Assembly: GCA_934271525.1 (NCBI GenBank)
Contig: CAKQRL010000002.1
Coordinates: forward strand, 1 to 64,000
Direction of reading: 5' to 3'
From: an uncultured Rhodocyclaceae bacterium
Lineage (GTDB): Bacteria > Pseudomonadota > Gammaproteobacteria > Burkholderiales > Rhodocyclaceae
Length of the DNA: 64,000 nucleotides
The notes below the pieces were generated by a model that worked only from the letters and a program-made list of their open reading frames with translations, made no database searches and had not been told where the DNA came from. Positions 26,200 through 35,881 of the stretch are shown in pieces (within the stretch, counting starts at the first letter, position 1; every line of letters starts with the position of its first letter). The translations under genes were made by a program, and so were the position numbers.

Positions 26200-27417
26200 T
26201 TAAAACGGCTGGTTTTTCTTTAACGCCGCACGCCGTTTGAGCAAATCATTGCCGCGTGTTTCTGCCATATCCAAGCCTGTTTTGGCTGTTTTTTTGCCCG
26301 CCCAAACGTCAGACAATTCTTCATCCACAATTTGCCGCAGTGCCGCAATTTTTGCCACGCGCAAGTTGTTGGTGGTTTTTAACGATTTTAACTCCAAATT
26401 CAACAAGGCTTTATCCACCGTTGGCAAATCCTTTAAAGCGAGTTTTTGCCCCGCCGCTGTAAAGGGCAGAGTGCCTGCGTTTTGGGTTAAATAAAGTTGC
26501 GTTTTGGGTTCCAACAAAAACTGCACAAATGCCGCGGCGGTTTTGTAATCCGATGCTTTTTTGCCTGATGAAACCCACAATGCCGCACCGCCTGTTAAGG
26601 TTGCGCCGCGCGGCCCTGCGTTGTGGTGCGGCAAAAAGGTGAAGTCAAGCGCCACGTTGCTTAATTTTAAAGTGGCGTAGGCGGAGGCATCCGCACTCAA
26701 AATGGAACAATGGCCGTTGTAAAATTCTTTGATGGCGTTGTTTTCATTGCCGAATGTTTTAAAAAACAAGGCTTGTTGCCATGTGGTCATCAAGGCAATA
26801 TGGCGCATTTGCGACAAACCATTCATTTTGAGTTGGTTGGCGCTTGATGCAAATTCTTGGGAAACCGCGCTCACATTATCCATATGCACCCACGCCGGCC
26901 ACGTGCTGGTGTATGGGCAACGCGAGCCTGAATCCTGCAACAATGCGAGCATATTTTGCATTTCTTGCCAAGTGGCAGGCGTTTGAATTTGCGGGATTAA
27001 AGCGTTGTTGAAATGCGCTTTATTATAAAAAAGCACGGGCGTGGAATAAAACAAAGGCAAGGCAACCATATTGCCGTTGCGGTCTGTGGTGCCGTGTTTC
27101 AAATGTTCAACCAAAGCCGTTTTCAAGGGGCGTTTGGCGTTTGCCATCATTTTGTAGAGCGGCGTGTATTGTTTGGGGTTCAACAAAACGGCATCGGGCG
27201 AAGACAACACGTTTAACACGCCCGCTTGCAAATTGTTGCCTTGCAAGCGCCGCATGCGAATTTGCGTTTTGTTTTTTTGGTTGTATTCAGAGACCAAATT
27301 TTGCAAAGTGCGCTCTTCGTTAAACGGCAAATCGTGTGCAATTTCAAAGGCAAAAAGAGGAGAGGCAATAGCTAGCGCGGCGGCTGCCGCACCGAATAAT
27401 GAGATTTTATTTTTCAT
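26200..27417 (-). CDS. extracellular solute-binding protein, family 1 (UgpB-like)
   Basis: Periplasmic binding protein of an ABC importer, 405 residues, with a signal peptide cleaved near PLFAFE (about residue 23). It has the family 1 pattern, for example VALPLFYSTPVLFYNKAHFN, TPATWQEM, and GGAALWVSSGKKASDYKTAAAFVQFLL. The ligand may be a sugar or glycerol phosphate. No permease or ATPase genes are nearby. Its ATG overlaps the adk stop (ATGA), so it is translated with adk, an unusual partner. Confidence 0.8.
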   Translation of the reverse strand: MKNKISLFGAAAAALAIASPLFAFEIAHDLPFNEERTLQNLVSEYNQKNKTQIRMRRLQGNNLQAGVLNVLSSPDAVLLNPKQYTPLYKMMANAKRPLKTALVEHLKHGTTDRNGNMVALPLFYSTPVLFYNKAHFNNALIPQIQTPATWQEMQNMLALLQDSGSRCPYTSTWPAWVHMDNVSAVSQEFASSANQLKMNGLSQMRHIALMTTWQQALFFKTFGNENNAIKEFYNGHCSILSADASAYATLKLSNVALDFTFLPHHNAGPRGATLTGGAALWVSSGKKASDYKTAAAFVQFLLEPKTQLYLTQNAGTLPFTAAGQKLALKDLPTVDKALLNLELKSLKTTNNLRVAKIAALRQIVDEELSDVWAGKKTAKTGLDMAETRGNDLLKRRAALKKNQPF

Positions 27418-28076
27418 TTTTCTTCTTCCAAGGCTTTTAAAATGTTTTCAGTAATGGTTTTTAAATCGCCAACGCCGTGGACTTTATGCACGCGTGGCGC
27501 TTTTTTATCTTTTGTTTGATGCCAATCGGCATAAAAACTAACCAAGGGTTTGGTTTGGTCGTGGTAGACCTTTAAGCGTTTTTTCACCGTTTCTTCATGG
27601 TCATCTTCGCGGTGAATCAAATCTTCACCCGTGATGTCGTCTTTGCCTGCAACCTTGGGTGGATTGTGTTTGACGTGATACGTTCTGCCACTTGGCAAAT
27701 GCACGCGTCTGCCGCTCATGCGTTCAATCACGGCTTCGTCTGGCACGTCAATTTCCAACACGTGCCACAAATCAACCCCTGCATCTTTTAAGGCTTGGGC
27801 TTGGGCAATGGTGCGCGGAAAGCCATCAAATAAATAACCATTTTGGCAATCGGATTCTTTTAAACGTTCTTTGACCATTGCAATAATTAAATCATCTGGA
27901 ACCAATGCGCCTTTTTCCATATAACCTTTTGCTTTTTTGCCTAATTCGGTTTTATTTTTTACATGCGCGCGCAACATATCGCCTGTTGATATTTGTGGAA
28001 TATTGAATTTTTTACAAATATGGGCAGATTGTGTGCCTTTGCCAGCGCCCGGTGCGCCTAATAAAATGAGTTTCAT
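27414..28076 (-). CDS. adk: adenylate kinase
   Basis: Essential enzyme for AMP + ATP = 2 ADP. The 220-residue protein is the long form with a LID domain: P-loop GAPGAGKGTQ (residues 7-16), STGDMLR, GFPRTIAQA, and SGRRVHLPSGRTYHVKHNPP in the LID, which lacks the four-Cys zinc site. A very strong ribosome site (AGGGAGGT) precedes the ATG. Confidence 0.96.
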   Translation of the reverse strand: MKLILLGAPGAGKGTQSAHICKKFNIPQISTGDMLRAHVKNKTELGKKAKGYMEKGALVPDDLIIAMVKERLKESDCQNGYLFDGFPRTIAQAQALKDAGVDLWHVLEIDVPDEAVIERMSGRRVHLPSGRTYHVKHNPPKVAGKDDITGEDLIHREDDHEETVKKRLKVYHDQTKPLVSFYADWHQTKDKKAPRVHKVHGVGDLKTITENILKALEEEK

Positions 28077-28155
28077 TGGTTGTTTTACCTCCCTTATAAA
28101 AGTTTTTGCTTATGATATTTAAAATACCAAAATAAAGCAAAATAATTATTGTTGG

Positions 28156-29394
28156 TTATAAAAGTTTTTCAACATCATTATGTTGTCGTTCATTATGCAA
28201 ATGCCGCCATAAAATAAAGCACATTAAAATGCTGACAAATAAACCAAAACTTGTAATTACCGCATAAATAGAAACTTCATTTTGCAACATTAAATAATAA
28301 ACAATGGTCATCACCAAAATAGAAAGATTTTCGTTGAAGTTTTGAACCGCAATGGATGAACCTGCGCCCATCAACATATGCCCGCGGTGTTGCAAAAGCG
28401 CATTCATCGGCACCACAAAAAAACCCGATAAAGCACCAATTAAAATTAAAAGCAAAATTGATAATGCCAATGATGAAACAAAATTCATTGTCATCACAAC
28501 CAACCCCATCAAAATACCAAGTGGAATGACAGCAACGGAGCGTTTTAAACTAATAAGTTTGGCAGCAGCAACAGCGCCAATGGCAATGCCAATGGCAACA
28601 ACACCTTGCAATTTAGATGATTGCGCCAAGCCCAAATTCAAAGCGGCATCAGCCCAGTTGATGACAATAAACTGCAAAACGGCGCCAGCCCCCCAAAAAA
28701 GCGTTGTAACCGCTAGCGAAATTTGCCCCAAACGGTCGCACCACAATTTTTTAAGGCATTCGCCAAAATCGCACGTCAAGCGTAACGGGTTGTTTTTTAA
28801 AGGAATAATCGGTGCGCCTGTTTTTGGCACAAAGCAGTTGAAAATAGCAGCGATGATATAAAGCAGTGTGATAATCACCAATGACAAAGCCGTTGCCGAA
28901 TGCATGCCAAAAACATCAAAGGAAGAAAGGCTTGCCGCGTGTTTGGGGTCTATTAAAACGCCGCCGATAACCACGCCCAAAATAATTGCCGCAACCGTCA
29001 AACCTTCAATCCAACCGTTTGCAACAACCAATAATTTGTGTTCCAAATATTCCGTCAAAATGCCGTATTTGGCAGGCGAATAAGCCGCCGCGCCCAAGCC
29101 CACCACGGCATAAGCCAACAAGGGATGAATGGTGAAAAGCATTAACAAACAACCCACAATTTTGATGGTGTTGCTGATAAACATTACCCGCCCTTTGGGC
29201 ATACAATCGGCAAAGGCGCCAACAAATGCCGCCAAGCAAACATAAGAAATCGTAAAAAAGGTTTTGAGCAAGGGTTCAAACGCGGCAGGTGCTTGCATGT
29301 CGCGCAAAATAGCAATGGCAACGATTAACAAAGCGTTGTCTGCCAAGGCAGAAAAAAACTGCGCCGCCATAATGATGTAAAAGCCAAAAGGCAT
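28156..29394 (-). CDS. lplT: lysophospholipid transporter LplT-like (MFS)
   Basis: Inner-membrane MFS flippase for lysophospholipids, 412 residues with about twelve membrane segments. It shows AQFFSALADNALLIVAIA at the N-terminus, VGAFADCMPKGRVMFISNTIK in loop 2-3, and YGILTEYLEHKLLVVANGWIEG. I use the ATG at 29394; the frame is open to 29520 but that extension runs through a repeat and into alr. The usual partner acyltransferase aas is not adjacent. Divergent from alr. Confidence 0.88.
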   Translation of the reverse strand: MPFGFYIIMAAQFFSALADNALLIVAIAILRDMQAPAAFEPLLKTFFTISYVCLAAFVGAFADCMPKGRVMFISNTIKIVGCLLMLFTIHPLLAYAVVGLGAAAYSPAKYGILTEYLEHKLLVVANGWIEGLTVAAIILGVVIGGVLIDPKHAASLSSFDVFGMHSATALSLVIITLLYIIAAIFNCFVPKTGAPIIPLKNNPLRLTCDFGECLKKLWCDRLGQISLAVTTLFWGAGAVLQFIVINWADAALNLGLAQSSKLQGVVAIGIAIGAVAAAKLISLKRSVAVIPLGILMGLVVMTMNFVSSLALSILLLILIGALSGFFVVPMNALLQHRGHMLMGAGSSIAVQNFNENLSILVMTIVYYLMLQNEVSIYAVITSFGLFVSILMCFILWRHLHNERQHNDVEKLL

Positions 29395-29425
29395 AGTTGC
29401 GTTGACCCAAAAAAATGCGTATTTT

Positions 29426-29437
29426 GCCACGGTCAAC
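29426..29437 (+). repeat. 12-mer repeat (one mismatch) between lplT and alr
   Basis: GCCACGGTCAAC, differing only at the first base, followed by the usual T-run tail, in the divergent intergenic region. Confidence 0.7.
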
Positions 29438-29455
29438 CAAAATTTTTTTTGAAAA

Positions 29456-30562
29456 ATGAAAACTTTGCGCCCAATTTCTTTGCATATTGATAGCGATGCT
29501 GTTTTAAACAATTTTAACATTGTTCAAAAAAATGCTTTTCAATCAAATATTTATGCCGTTATTAAAGCGAATGCTTATGGCAATGATGACGAATTTATTT
29601 TTAATATTTTAAAAAACAAAGCCAGCGGATTTTCCTTATTAGAGTTGCCGCGCGCTTTATTTTTTCGCGAAAAAACCGATCAACCGCTTTTGTTGTTGGA
29701 AGGTGTTTTTGGCAAAAGTGAAGCGTTAGAGGCGGCGGAAAATCAAATTACAACAGTTTGCCATTGCGAAGAACAGTTGGCGTGGGCTGCGCAAGCAGCC
29801 AAAAAAACGCCCAATTTGCGCCTTGCTTTAAAACTCAACACGGGGATGAATCGCTTGGGTTTTACCATAAAAACCTTGCCAAAGGCTTTGAAAATTGTTG
29901 AAAAATTAGCCAACGCTCAATGGATTTTGATGGCGCATTTTGCGCGGGCAGATGAAGAAAACGGCGTGGATTCGGCATTTTCAACATTTCAAAAAATGCG
30001 GGATTGGGCAATTTTGCACGCGCCTTTTTTAAAAAATGCCAAAATCTCATTAGCCAATTCCGCGGCAATTTTGGCAGAACCCAAAACGCATGGGGATATT
30101 GTGCGCCCGGGCATTATGCTCTACGGTGCTTCGCCTTTTGGAACAAGGCGCTCAGCGCAATCGCTTGGCTTAAAACCTGTGATGACTTTAAAAAGCCAAA
30201 TCATCGCCATTCAACACGTGGAAAAAGGCGCGCAAGTTGGCTACGGCGGCAATTTTACAGCACCTGAATCAATGCCCATTGGCATTGTGGCTTGTGGTTA
30301 TGCCGATGGCTACCCGCGCATAGCCCAAAATGCGCCTGTGTTGGTCAATGGCGTGAAAACCAAAACCATCGGCAAGGTTGCAATGGATATGTTGTGCGTG
30401 GATTTGCGCCCTATTCAAAACGCGACAATCGGCGCAGAAGTGGAATTGTTCGGCGAAAATATCAGTGCGGATTGCCTTGCCGAATCGGCACAAACCATTG
30501 CTTATGAAGTTTTTTGCGCCATCGCTGCCCGCGTGCCGCGGATTTATAAAAATCCACGCTAA
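29456..30562 (+). CDS. alr: alanine racemase
   Basis: PLP enzyme that makes D-alanine for peptidoglycan. The 368-residue protein has the PLP-lysine motif VIKANAYG with Lys37, LKLNTGMNRLGF, ILAEPKTHGDIVRPGIMLYG, and the catalytic-tyrosine region GAQVGYGGNFTAPE; it ends RVPRIYKNPR as in the family. The ATG is preceded only by a weak ribosome site within an A/T run. Confidence 0.95.
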   Translation: MKTLRPISLHIDSDAVLNNFNIVQKNAFQSNIYAVIKANAYGNDDEFIFNILKNKASGFSLLELPRALFFREKTDQPLLLLEGVFGKSEALEAAENQITTVCHCEEQLAWAAQAAKKTPNLRLALKLNTGMNRLGFTIKTLPKALKIVEKLANAQWILMAHFARADEENGVDSAFSTFQKMRDWAILHAPFLKNAKISLANSAAILAEPKTHGDIVRPGIMLYGASPFGTRRSAQSLGLKPVMTLKSQIIAIQHVEKGAQVGYGGNFTAPESMPIGIVACGYADGYPRIAQNAPVLVNGVKTKTIGKVAMDMLCVDLRPIQNATIGAEVELFGENISADCLAESAQTIAYEVFCAIAARVPRIYKNPR

Positions 30563-30603
30563 ACATTTCAAAATTTTCAAAAAAATTATTGGTTTACCGT
30601 GGA
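30553..30603. repeat. inverted 12-mer pair after alr
   Basis: TCCACGCTAAAC (one mismatch, 30553-30564, overlapping the alr stop region) and GTTTACCGTGGA (30592-30603), offset 39 bp. Confidence 0.78.
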
Positions 30604-30643
30604 AAATTGCTAAAATTTGCTCGTTTTTTGCAAGGGAAAGAAA

Positions 30644-33600
30644 ATGATAACGGATGAACTTTATTTTTTAAGAAATAATTTGTATACAAATATTTTGGTT
30701 GCCGATTTCCCCAAAAAAACAAACCAAGAAGAATCAAATATTGTTTTTGAAAACATTTTAAAATTATTTGATGGCAAAGATTTTAACGCCTTGAATGAAG
30801 ACCAACTTCGCCAAGAATGGATTGAACCGATTTTTAAATTATTAGGTTTTTCGGTTTTAACCCAAGATACTTTTGAAGTGCAACAAAAATCGTATCGCTT
30901 GGATTTTTCTTTGTTTATTAATGAAGAAGAAAAGGAAGATTATATTCACAATTTTAAAAATAATAACGATATTCGCACACGCTTTAAAAAAGTTCCCGTT
31001 ATTTCAGAATTTAAAGATTACACCAAACATTTGGATAAAAAAATCGGCAACACCTTGAGCCCGCACGACCAACTTGTGAATTATTTGATGAATACGGGCG
31101 TGAAATACGGCTTTTTAACAAATGGTAAATTATGGCGGTTTTATGACGGCACAAAAATTACCTCTGATAAAATATTTTACGAAGTTGATTTAATTGCCTT
31201 GTTGGGAAAAAAAGATTTCAAAAATTTTGTATATTTTTACCATATTTTTGAATCCAAAAATTTTGATAACCGTTTGGGAATTATGCAAACGGAAAAACGT
31301 TTTGAAGAAAATATCAAAACAAAAACACAATTAGAAGACAATTTAAAAAACATTATCTACGGCATTGAAGGCGAATTGAGTTTATTTGAAAAGGTCGGTG
31401 CGTGTTTTTATGCGGCAATTTTAAAAAATAAACAAAAATTTTCATTCCCACAAAAAAATGAATTAACACAAACCATTTATGAAAACGCTTTGTATTTTAT
31501 TTTTCGTTTGCTTTTTATTGCGTATTTTGAAGACAAAAATCGCGATTTTTTAAAAGCTCACCTTTATTTTGAAGAAGAGATTAGCATCAAAAATATTTTG
31601 AAAAAATTGGAAAATATAGATTTTGAAAGTGGAAAAGACAAATACAATGCTTTCAAGCATTTATTGGATATTTTTAATATGTATAGCAGTGGAGATGCCA
31701 ACATTGATATTCCACTTTTTAATGGCGGTTTGTTTGATGAAGAAAAGGCAATGCTTTTAAAATATTTGCCCAAGGTTTTTTCAAACAGCGATTTAAAAGA
31801 AATTTTAAGTAAATTATTTTATTTTGAAAAAGATGGCGTGCTTTTTGTGCGGGATTACAAAACATTGAGTGTGACACATTTGGGCAGTATTTATGAAGGG
31901 CTATTGAGTTACTTTTTTGAAATTGCAAGTGAAACCGTGCATTATGTGAAATTAAAAAGCAAAAAGAAAAATGAAAAAGCAACAGAATTTTATGTCAACG
32001 CCGATTCTTATGATTTTAATCTTTACAAAAAAGATTTTGAAATTTTAGGCACTATGCAAACCTACCAAAAAGGGCAGATTTATTTAAAAAATACTTCTAA
32101 TTCTCGTAAAACAACGGCAAGTTATTACACGCCCGAAGTTTTCACTAATTTTTTGGTGCAATCGGCGTTGCAAAACAATTTGAATGATGAAAATATCTTA
32201 AAATTTAAAATTTTGGATAACTCTTGCGGCAGTGGTGCTTTTTTGATTGAAGCGCTTAACCAAATAACAGAAATTATTTATTTGGATTTGCAAGAAGGTT
32301 TTGTAAAATTCCCAAGTTTAAAAAATGTTTTTGAAAATGAAAAAGCCCGCATTTTAAATGCCGTGCAGCATTTTTTGCCAAATGTAGATGAAATTGCAGA
32401 GCGCGATATTTTAAAACGTTTGCTTTTAAAACGGGTGATTTATGGTGTGGATGTTAATCCTTTTAGCATTGAATTGACCAAACTCTCTTTGTGGATTGAT
32501 AGTTTTATTTTTGGCACGCCGCTGAGTTTTATTGAACATCATATTCAATGCGGCAATGCCTTGATTGGTTCGCGCATTGAAGATTTTCATCAATATTACA
32601 AAGATTTAAATCAAGAAGCTGCTTGTGATGATTTATTTTATAATCAAATTTGCGTTCAATTAAAAAAATTAGAAAATGTTTTTAAAACCTTGGACGCTTT
32701 GAATGACACCACGGAATTGGAAGTATTAGAATCCAAGCGTATTTATAAAGAAGATATTTTGCCGCAATTAAATGAGTTGAATTTTTATTTAAATTTTTTA
32801 ACAGCGCGACATTTTGCAGATGCGGCAATGAAAAATAAAATGTTGCAATTTTCTTGGGAAAAACAAGATGAAAAAGTTGTTGAATTTGTGGAAAAAACAG
32901 CCAAAAAATACCGTTTTTTGAATTATGAAATTGTATTCCCTGAAATTGTGGAAAATAGCATTTTTCAAGGTTTTGATGTTGTTGTGGGCAATCCGCCATG
33001 GGATAAAGTAAAATTTGCAGATTCTGATTTTTTCCCGCAATATATTAGCAATTACCGCACTTTGCCCAATAGCCGCAAAAAAGATGTGCAAAATAATTTA
33101 TTAGAGCGCTGCGATGTTAAAGAAAAATACGAAGAAGAAAAAGCACAAACTGAAATTATTAATGCTTATTATAAAAACAATTTTCCGTTAAATCGTGGCT
33201 CGGGTGATACGAATTTGTTTCGTTTATTTGTGGAAAGAAATTTATCGCTTTTAAATGAAAATGCCTCTTTAAATTATGTTTTGCCAAGCGCTTTAATGTT
33301 AGAAGAAGGCAGTTTATCACTGCGCAAAAGTATTTTTGAAAACAATACTTTAAATTATTTTTACAGTTTTGAAAATAACAAAGGAATTTTTAAAGATATT
33401 CATCGCAGTTATAAATTTGCTTTGATTTCTGTGAAAAAGAAAAAGGGGAGAAAAAATCGCAAAATCAAAATGTTTTTTTATGAAACAGATGCTGGGAAAT
33501 TAAAAACAGCCAAAAAAAATGAAAATTTTTTCACATTGACCGTGGAAGATATTCAAAAACTCAGCCCTGAACAATGGGCATTGCAAGAAGTGCGTTCTAA

Positions 33601-34516
33601 AAAAGATATTGAATTATTAAAACAATGTTATGAAAAATTTCCGCCCCTAAATTGTAAATGGTTGGATTTTCGGCGGGAATTAGATATGACCAATGACAAA
33701 GATTTGTTTATTGAAACATATGCCCCACAATTATTACCGCTTTACCAAGGCAAAATGATTTGGCAATTTTCGGCGGAATTTTCATCAGCAGAATTATTTT
33801 TAGATGCCAATGCTTTTGATGCGCGTTTAAAATCCAAAGAATTGTCACGGATGAAAAGAGATTTAGCTAATTTAAAAGATTCGGCAAATGAAAATGCCAT
33901 TGTTTTTGACCGCGAATTTATTCGTTTGGGTTTTAGAGATATTGCAGGCGATACCAACGAACGCACAGCAATTTTTAGTTTAATTCCAAAAAATTCTGCT
34001 GTTGGAGCAACAGTTTGGCATTCTTATTTTCAATATAAAATTAAAGAAAATAAAATTGTAAAAACGCCTGAATATTTAAAATTACTTTTTGTCTTGGGTA
34101 TTTTTAATTCTTTAACAATAGATTTTATTGCGCGCGGAATGGTGCAAATACATTTGAATAAAACGTATTTGTTGCGTATTCCTTTACCGCAACCCGAAGA
34201 ATCGGAGATTTTAAATAATGCGGATTATTATTTTATTGCCAAACGTGCTTTGGAATTGCAACGCTATTTTGATAAAAGCAATTATTTTGTGGAATTGGAA
34301 TCGCTTTTCCCAACTATTCAAAAATTTTCCAATCAAAAAGCTATGGATCGCGCCCGCGCGGAATTGGATTTGAAAATAGCCAAACTTTATGGTTTGAGTT
34401 TTGATGATTTTCAATATTTAATTTCGCCTGCCAACTTCAAGGTTTTAAACGAAAAAACCGATAAAAACGGTTATTTGGTTTTTTTAAAAGACCAAAATTT
34501 TTGGCAAGCAACTTAA
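30644..34516 (+). CDS. Type IIG restriction-modification enzyme 1
   Basis: A single 1290-residue protein that appears to carry both cleavage and N6-adenine methylation. The N-terminal part has a PD-(D/E)xK-like nuclease pattern, RLDFSLF at about 85 then SEFKD with Glu-x-Lys at about 121. The methyltransferase core has motif I NSCGSGAFLIEAL (about 525) and motif IV GNPPW (about 781). A C-terminal region would recognise the target. ATG 30644 follows AAGGGA. No separate methylase or specificity gene is nearby. It is AT-rich relative to its neighbours, fitting horizontal gain. A near-match 12-mer occurs at 33535-33546. Confidence 0.85.
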   Translation: MITDELYFLRNNLYTNILVADFPKKTNQEESNIVFENILKLFDGKDFNALNEDQLRQEWIEPIFKLLGFSVLTQDTFEVQQKSYRLDFSLFINEEEKEDYIHNFKNNNDIRTRFKKVPVISEFKDYTKHLDKKIGNTLSPHDQLVNYLMNTGVKYGFLTNGKLWRFYDGTKITSDKIFYEVDLIALLGKKDFKNFVYFYHIFESKNFDNRLGIMQTEKRFEENIKTKTQLEDNLKNIIYGIEGELSLFEKVGACFYAAILKNKQKFSFPQKNELTQTIYENALYFIFRLLFIAYFEDKNRDFLKAHLYFEEEISIKNILKKLENIDFESGKDKYNAFKHLLDIFNMYSSGDANIDIPLFNGGLFDEEKAMLLKYLPKVFSNSDLKEILSKLFYFEKDGVLFVRDYKTLSVTHLGSIYEGLLSYFFEIASETVHYVKLKSKKKNEKATEFYVNADSYDFNLYKKDFEILGTMQTYQKGQIYLKNTSNSRKTTASYYTPEVFTNFLVQSALQNNLNDENILKFKILDNSCGSGAFLIEALNQITEIIYLDLQEGFVKFPSLKNVFENEKARILNAVQHFLPNVDEIAERDILKRLLLKRVIYGVDVNPFSIELTKLSLWIDSFIFGTPLSFIEHHIQCGNALIGSRIEDFHQYYKDLNQEAACDDLFYNQICVQLKKLENVFKTLDALNDTTELEVLESKRIYKEDILPQLNELNFYLNFLTARHFADAAMKNKMLQFSWEKQDEKVVEFVEKTAKKYRFLNYEIVFPEIVENSIFQGFDVVVGNPPWDKVKFADSDFFPQYISNYRTLPNSRKKDVQNNLLERCDVKEKYEEEKAQTEIINAYYKNNFPLNRGSGDTNLFRLFVERNLSLLNENASLNYVLPSALMLEEGSLSLRKSIFENNTLNYFYSFENNKGIFKDIHRSYKFALISVKKKKGRKNRKIKMFFYETDAGKLKTAKKNENFFTLTVEDIQKLSPEQWALQEVRSKKDIELLKQCYEKFPPLNCKWLDFRRELDMTNDKDLFIETYAPQLLPLYQGKMIWQFSAEFSSAELFLDANAFDARLKSKELSRMKRDLANLKDSANENAIVFDREFIRLGFRDIAGDTNERTAIFSLIPKNSAVGATVWHSYFQYKIKENKIVKTPEYLKLLFVLGIFNSLTIDFIARGMVQIHLNKTYLLRIPLPQPEESEILNNADYYFIAKRALELQRYFDKSNYFVELESLFPTIQKFSNQKAMDRARAELDLKIAKLYGLSFDDFQYLISPANFKVLNEKTDKNGYLVFLKDQNFWQAT
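33535..33546 (-). repeat. 12-mer near-match inside Type IIG gene 1
   Basis: ATTGACCGTGGA, one mismatch at the AAC end, in coding sequence (LTVED). Confidence 0.55.
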
Positions 34517-34519
34517 AAA

Positions 34520-34570
34520 TCCACGGTCAACATATTATTTTTTTCAAAAAAATATTCTGTTTACCGTGGA
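34520..34570. repeat. inverted 12-mer pair between Type IIG gene 1 and hisD
   Basis: TCCACGGTCAAC and GTTTACCGTGGA, offset 39 bp; the variable bases do not match each other, so the stem has one mismatch. Between convergent genes. Confidence 0.86.
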
Positions 34571-34575
34571 TTTTT

Positions 34576-35877
34576 TTATGAACGTTGTCTGGCGGCTTCG
34601 GCGTGGGCGTTTAAGCCTTCGCCTTCTGCCAATAGTTGGGCAATAGGGGCGAGTTTTTTTGCGGCATCGGGCGGCACATCAACGATGCTTGTGCGTTTTT
34701 GAAAATCATAAACACCCAAGGGCGATGAAAAGCGGGCGCTGCCAGCGGTGGGTAAGACGTGGTTGGGTCCTGCGCAATAGTCGCCCAAGGATTCGCAGGA
34801 ATAATGCCCCACAAAAATGGCACCCGCGTTGGTGATTTCTTGCGCCACGTCTCGCGCGTTTTGTAGCGCCAACTCCAAGTGTTCAGGGGCGATGGTGTTT
34901 GCCAAATCAACCATTTCTTGCAAATTTTGCGCGTGAATCAAAGCGCCGCGAGCGCCGATGGATTTTTGAATAATATGGGCGCGCGGCAATTTGCTATAAA
35001 ACTGGCGCATTGCATCCGCCACTTCTTTTAAAAACAGTTCTGATGTGGAAATCAAAATGGCTTGCGCCAAAGGGTCATGCTCGGCTTGGGCGAATAAATC
35101 CATTGCCAACCATTCGGGGTTGGCAAAGTCGTCTGCCAAAATCAAAATTTCGGATGGTCCCGCAACCATATCAATGCCAACCTGCCCAAAAACACGGCGT
35201 TTGGCCTCAGCCACATAGGCGTTGCCCGGCCCCACAATTTTATCCACACGTTTGAAGCTTTCTGTGCCAAAAGCAAGTGCCGCAATGGCTTGCGCACCGC
35301 CGATGGTGTAGATTTCATCCACCCCAGCGATATGCGCTGCTGCCAAAACGAGCGGGTTTTTTTCACCATTTGGCGTTGGCACGGTCATAATCAATTCCTT
35401 AACGCCCGCAACCTTGGCTGGCACGGCGTTCATCAAAACGGAAGAAGGGTAGGCGGCTTTGCCGCCCGGCACATACAAACCAACGCGCGATAACGGCGTG
35501 ATATTTTGCCCCAAGCGCGCGCCAACAGAATCCACAAATTCCCAAGAATATTGCAACTGCCGTTCGTGAAAAAAGCGAATGCGTTGAGTGGCTACGCGCA
35601 GGGCTTCTTGGAGTTCGGAATCCAAGTGTTCATAAGCTGCGGCAGCTTCTTCCTTGCTGATTTTTAAGTCAATAAAGTTTTTGGCGCGCACGTTATCCAA
35701 TTGGTCGGTGTAATCCAACACGGCGGCATCTCCCGTTAAACGCACGGCGGTTAAAATTTCGTCTACCGTTTGCATGATATTTTGGTTCTGCTCGGTGTTT
35801 TCAAAATGCAAAAGGTCGTGCAATTCTGTTTGAAAGCTTTGGTCTTTGGTGCTTAAAAAACGAATGGAGAGAGCCAT
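34576..35877 (-). CDS. hisD: histidinol dehydrogenase
   Basis: Zinc enzyme for the last two oxidations of histidine synthesis. The 433-residue protein shows GLYVPGGKAAYPSSVLMNAVPAKVAGV-type motifs (about 130-155), KIVGPGNAYVAEAKR, GIDMVAGPSEILI, and APEHLEL. It is 4 bp downstream of hisG and must be cotranscribed with it. The rest of the his genes are not in the window. Confidence 0.96.
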   Translation of the reverse strand: MALSIRFLSTKDQSFQTELHDLLHFENTEQNQNIMQTVDEILTAVRLTGDAAVLDYTDQLDNVRAKNFIDLKISKEEAAAAYEHLDSELQEALRVATQRIRFFHERQLQYSWEFVDSVGARLGQNITPLSRVGLYVPGGKAAYPSSVLMNAVPAKVAGVKELIMTVPTPNGEKNPLVLAAAHIAGVDEIYTIGGAQAIAALAFGTESFKRVDKIVGPGNAYVAEAKRRVFGQVGIDMVAGPSEILILADDFANPEWLAMDLFAQAEHDPLAQAILISTSELFLKEVADAMRQFYSKLPRAHIIQKSIGARGALIHAQNLQEMVDLANTIAPEHLELALQNARDVAQEITNAGAIFVGHYSCESLGDYCAGPNHVLPTAGSARFSSPLGVYDFQKRTSIVDVPPDAAKKLAPIAQLLAEGEGLNAHAEAARQRS

Positions 35878-35881
35878 TTTT

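Noticed and set aside
29395..29520. N-terminal extension of LplT
   Set aside because: It is translated from the repeat and the alr coding region on the opposite strand; the family starts near MPFGFYIIMAAQ.
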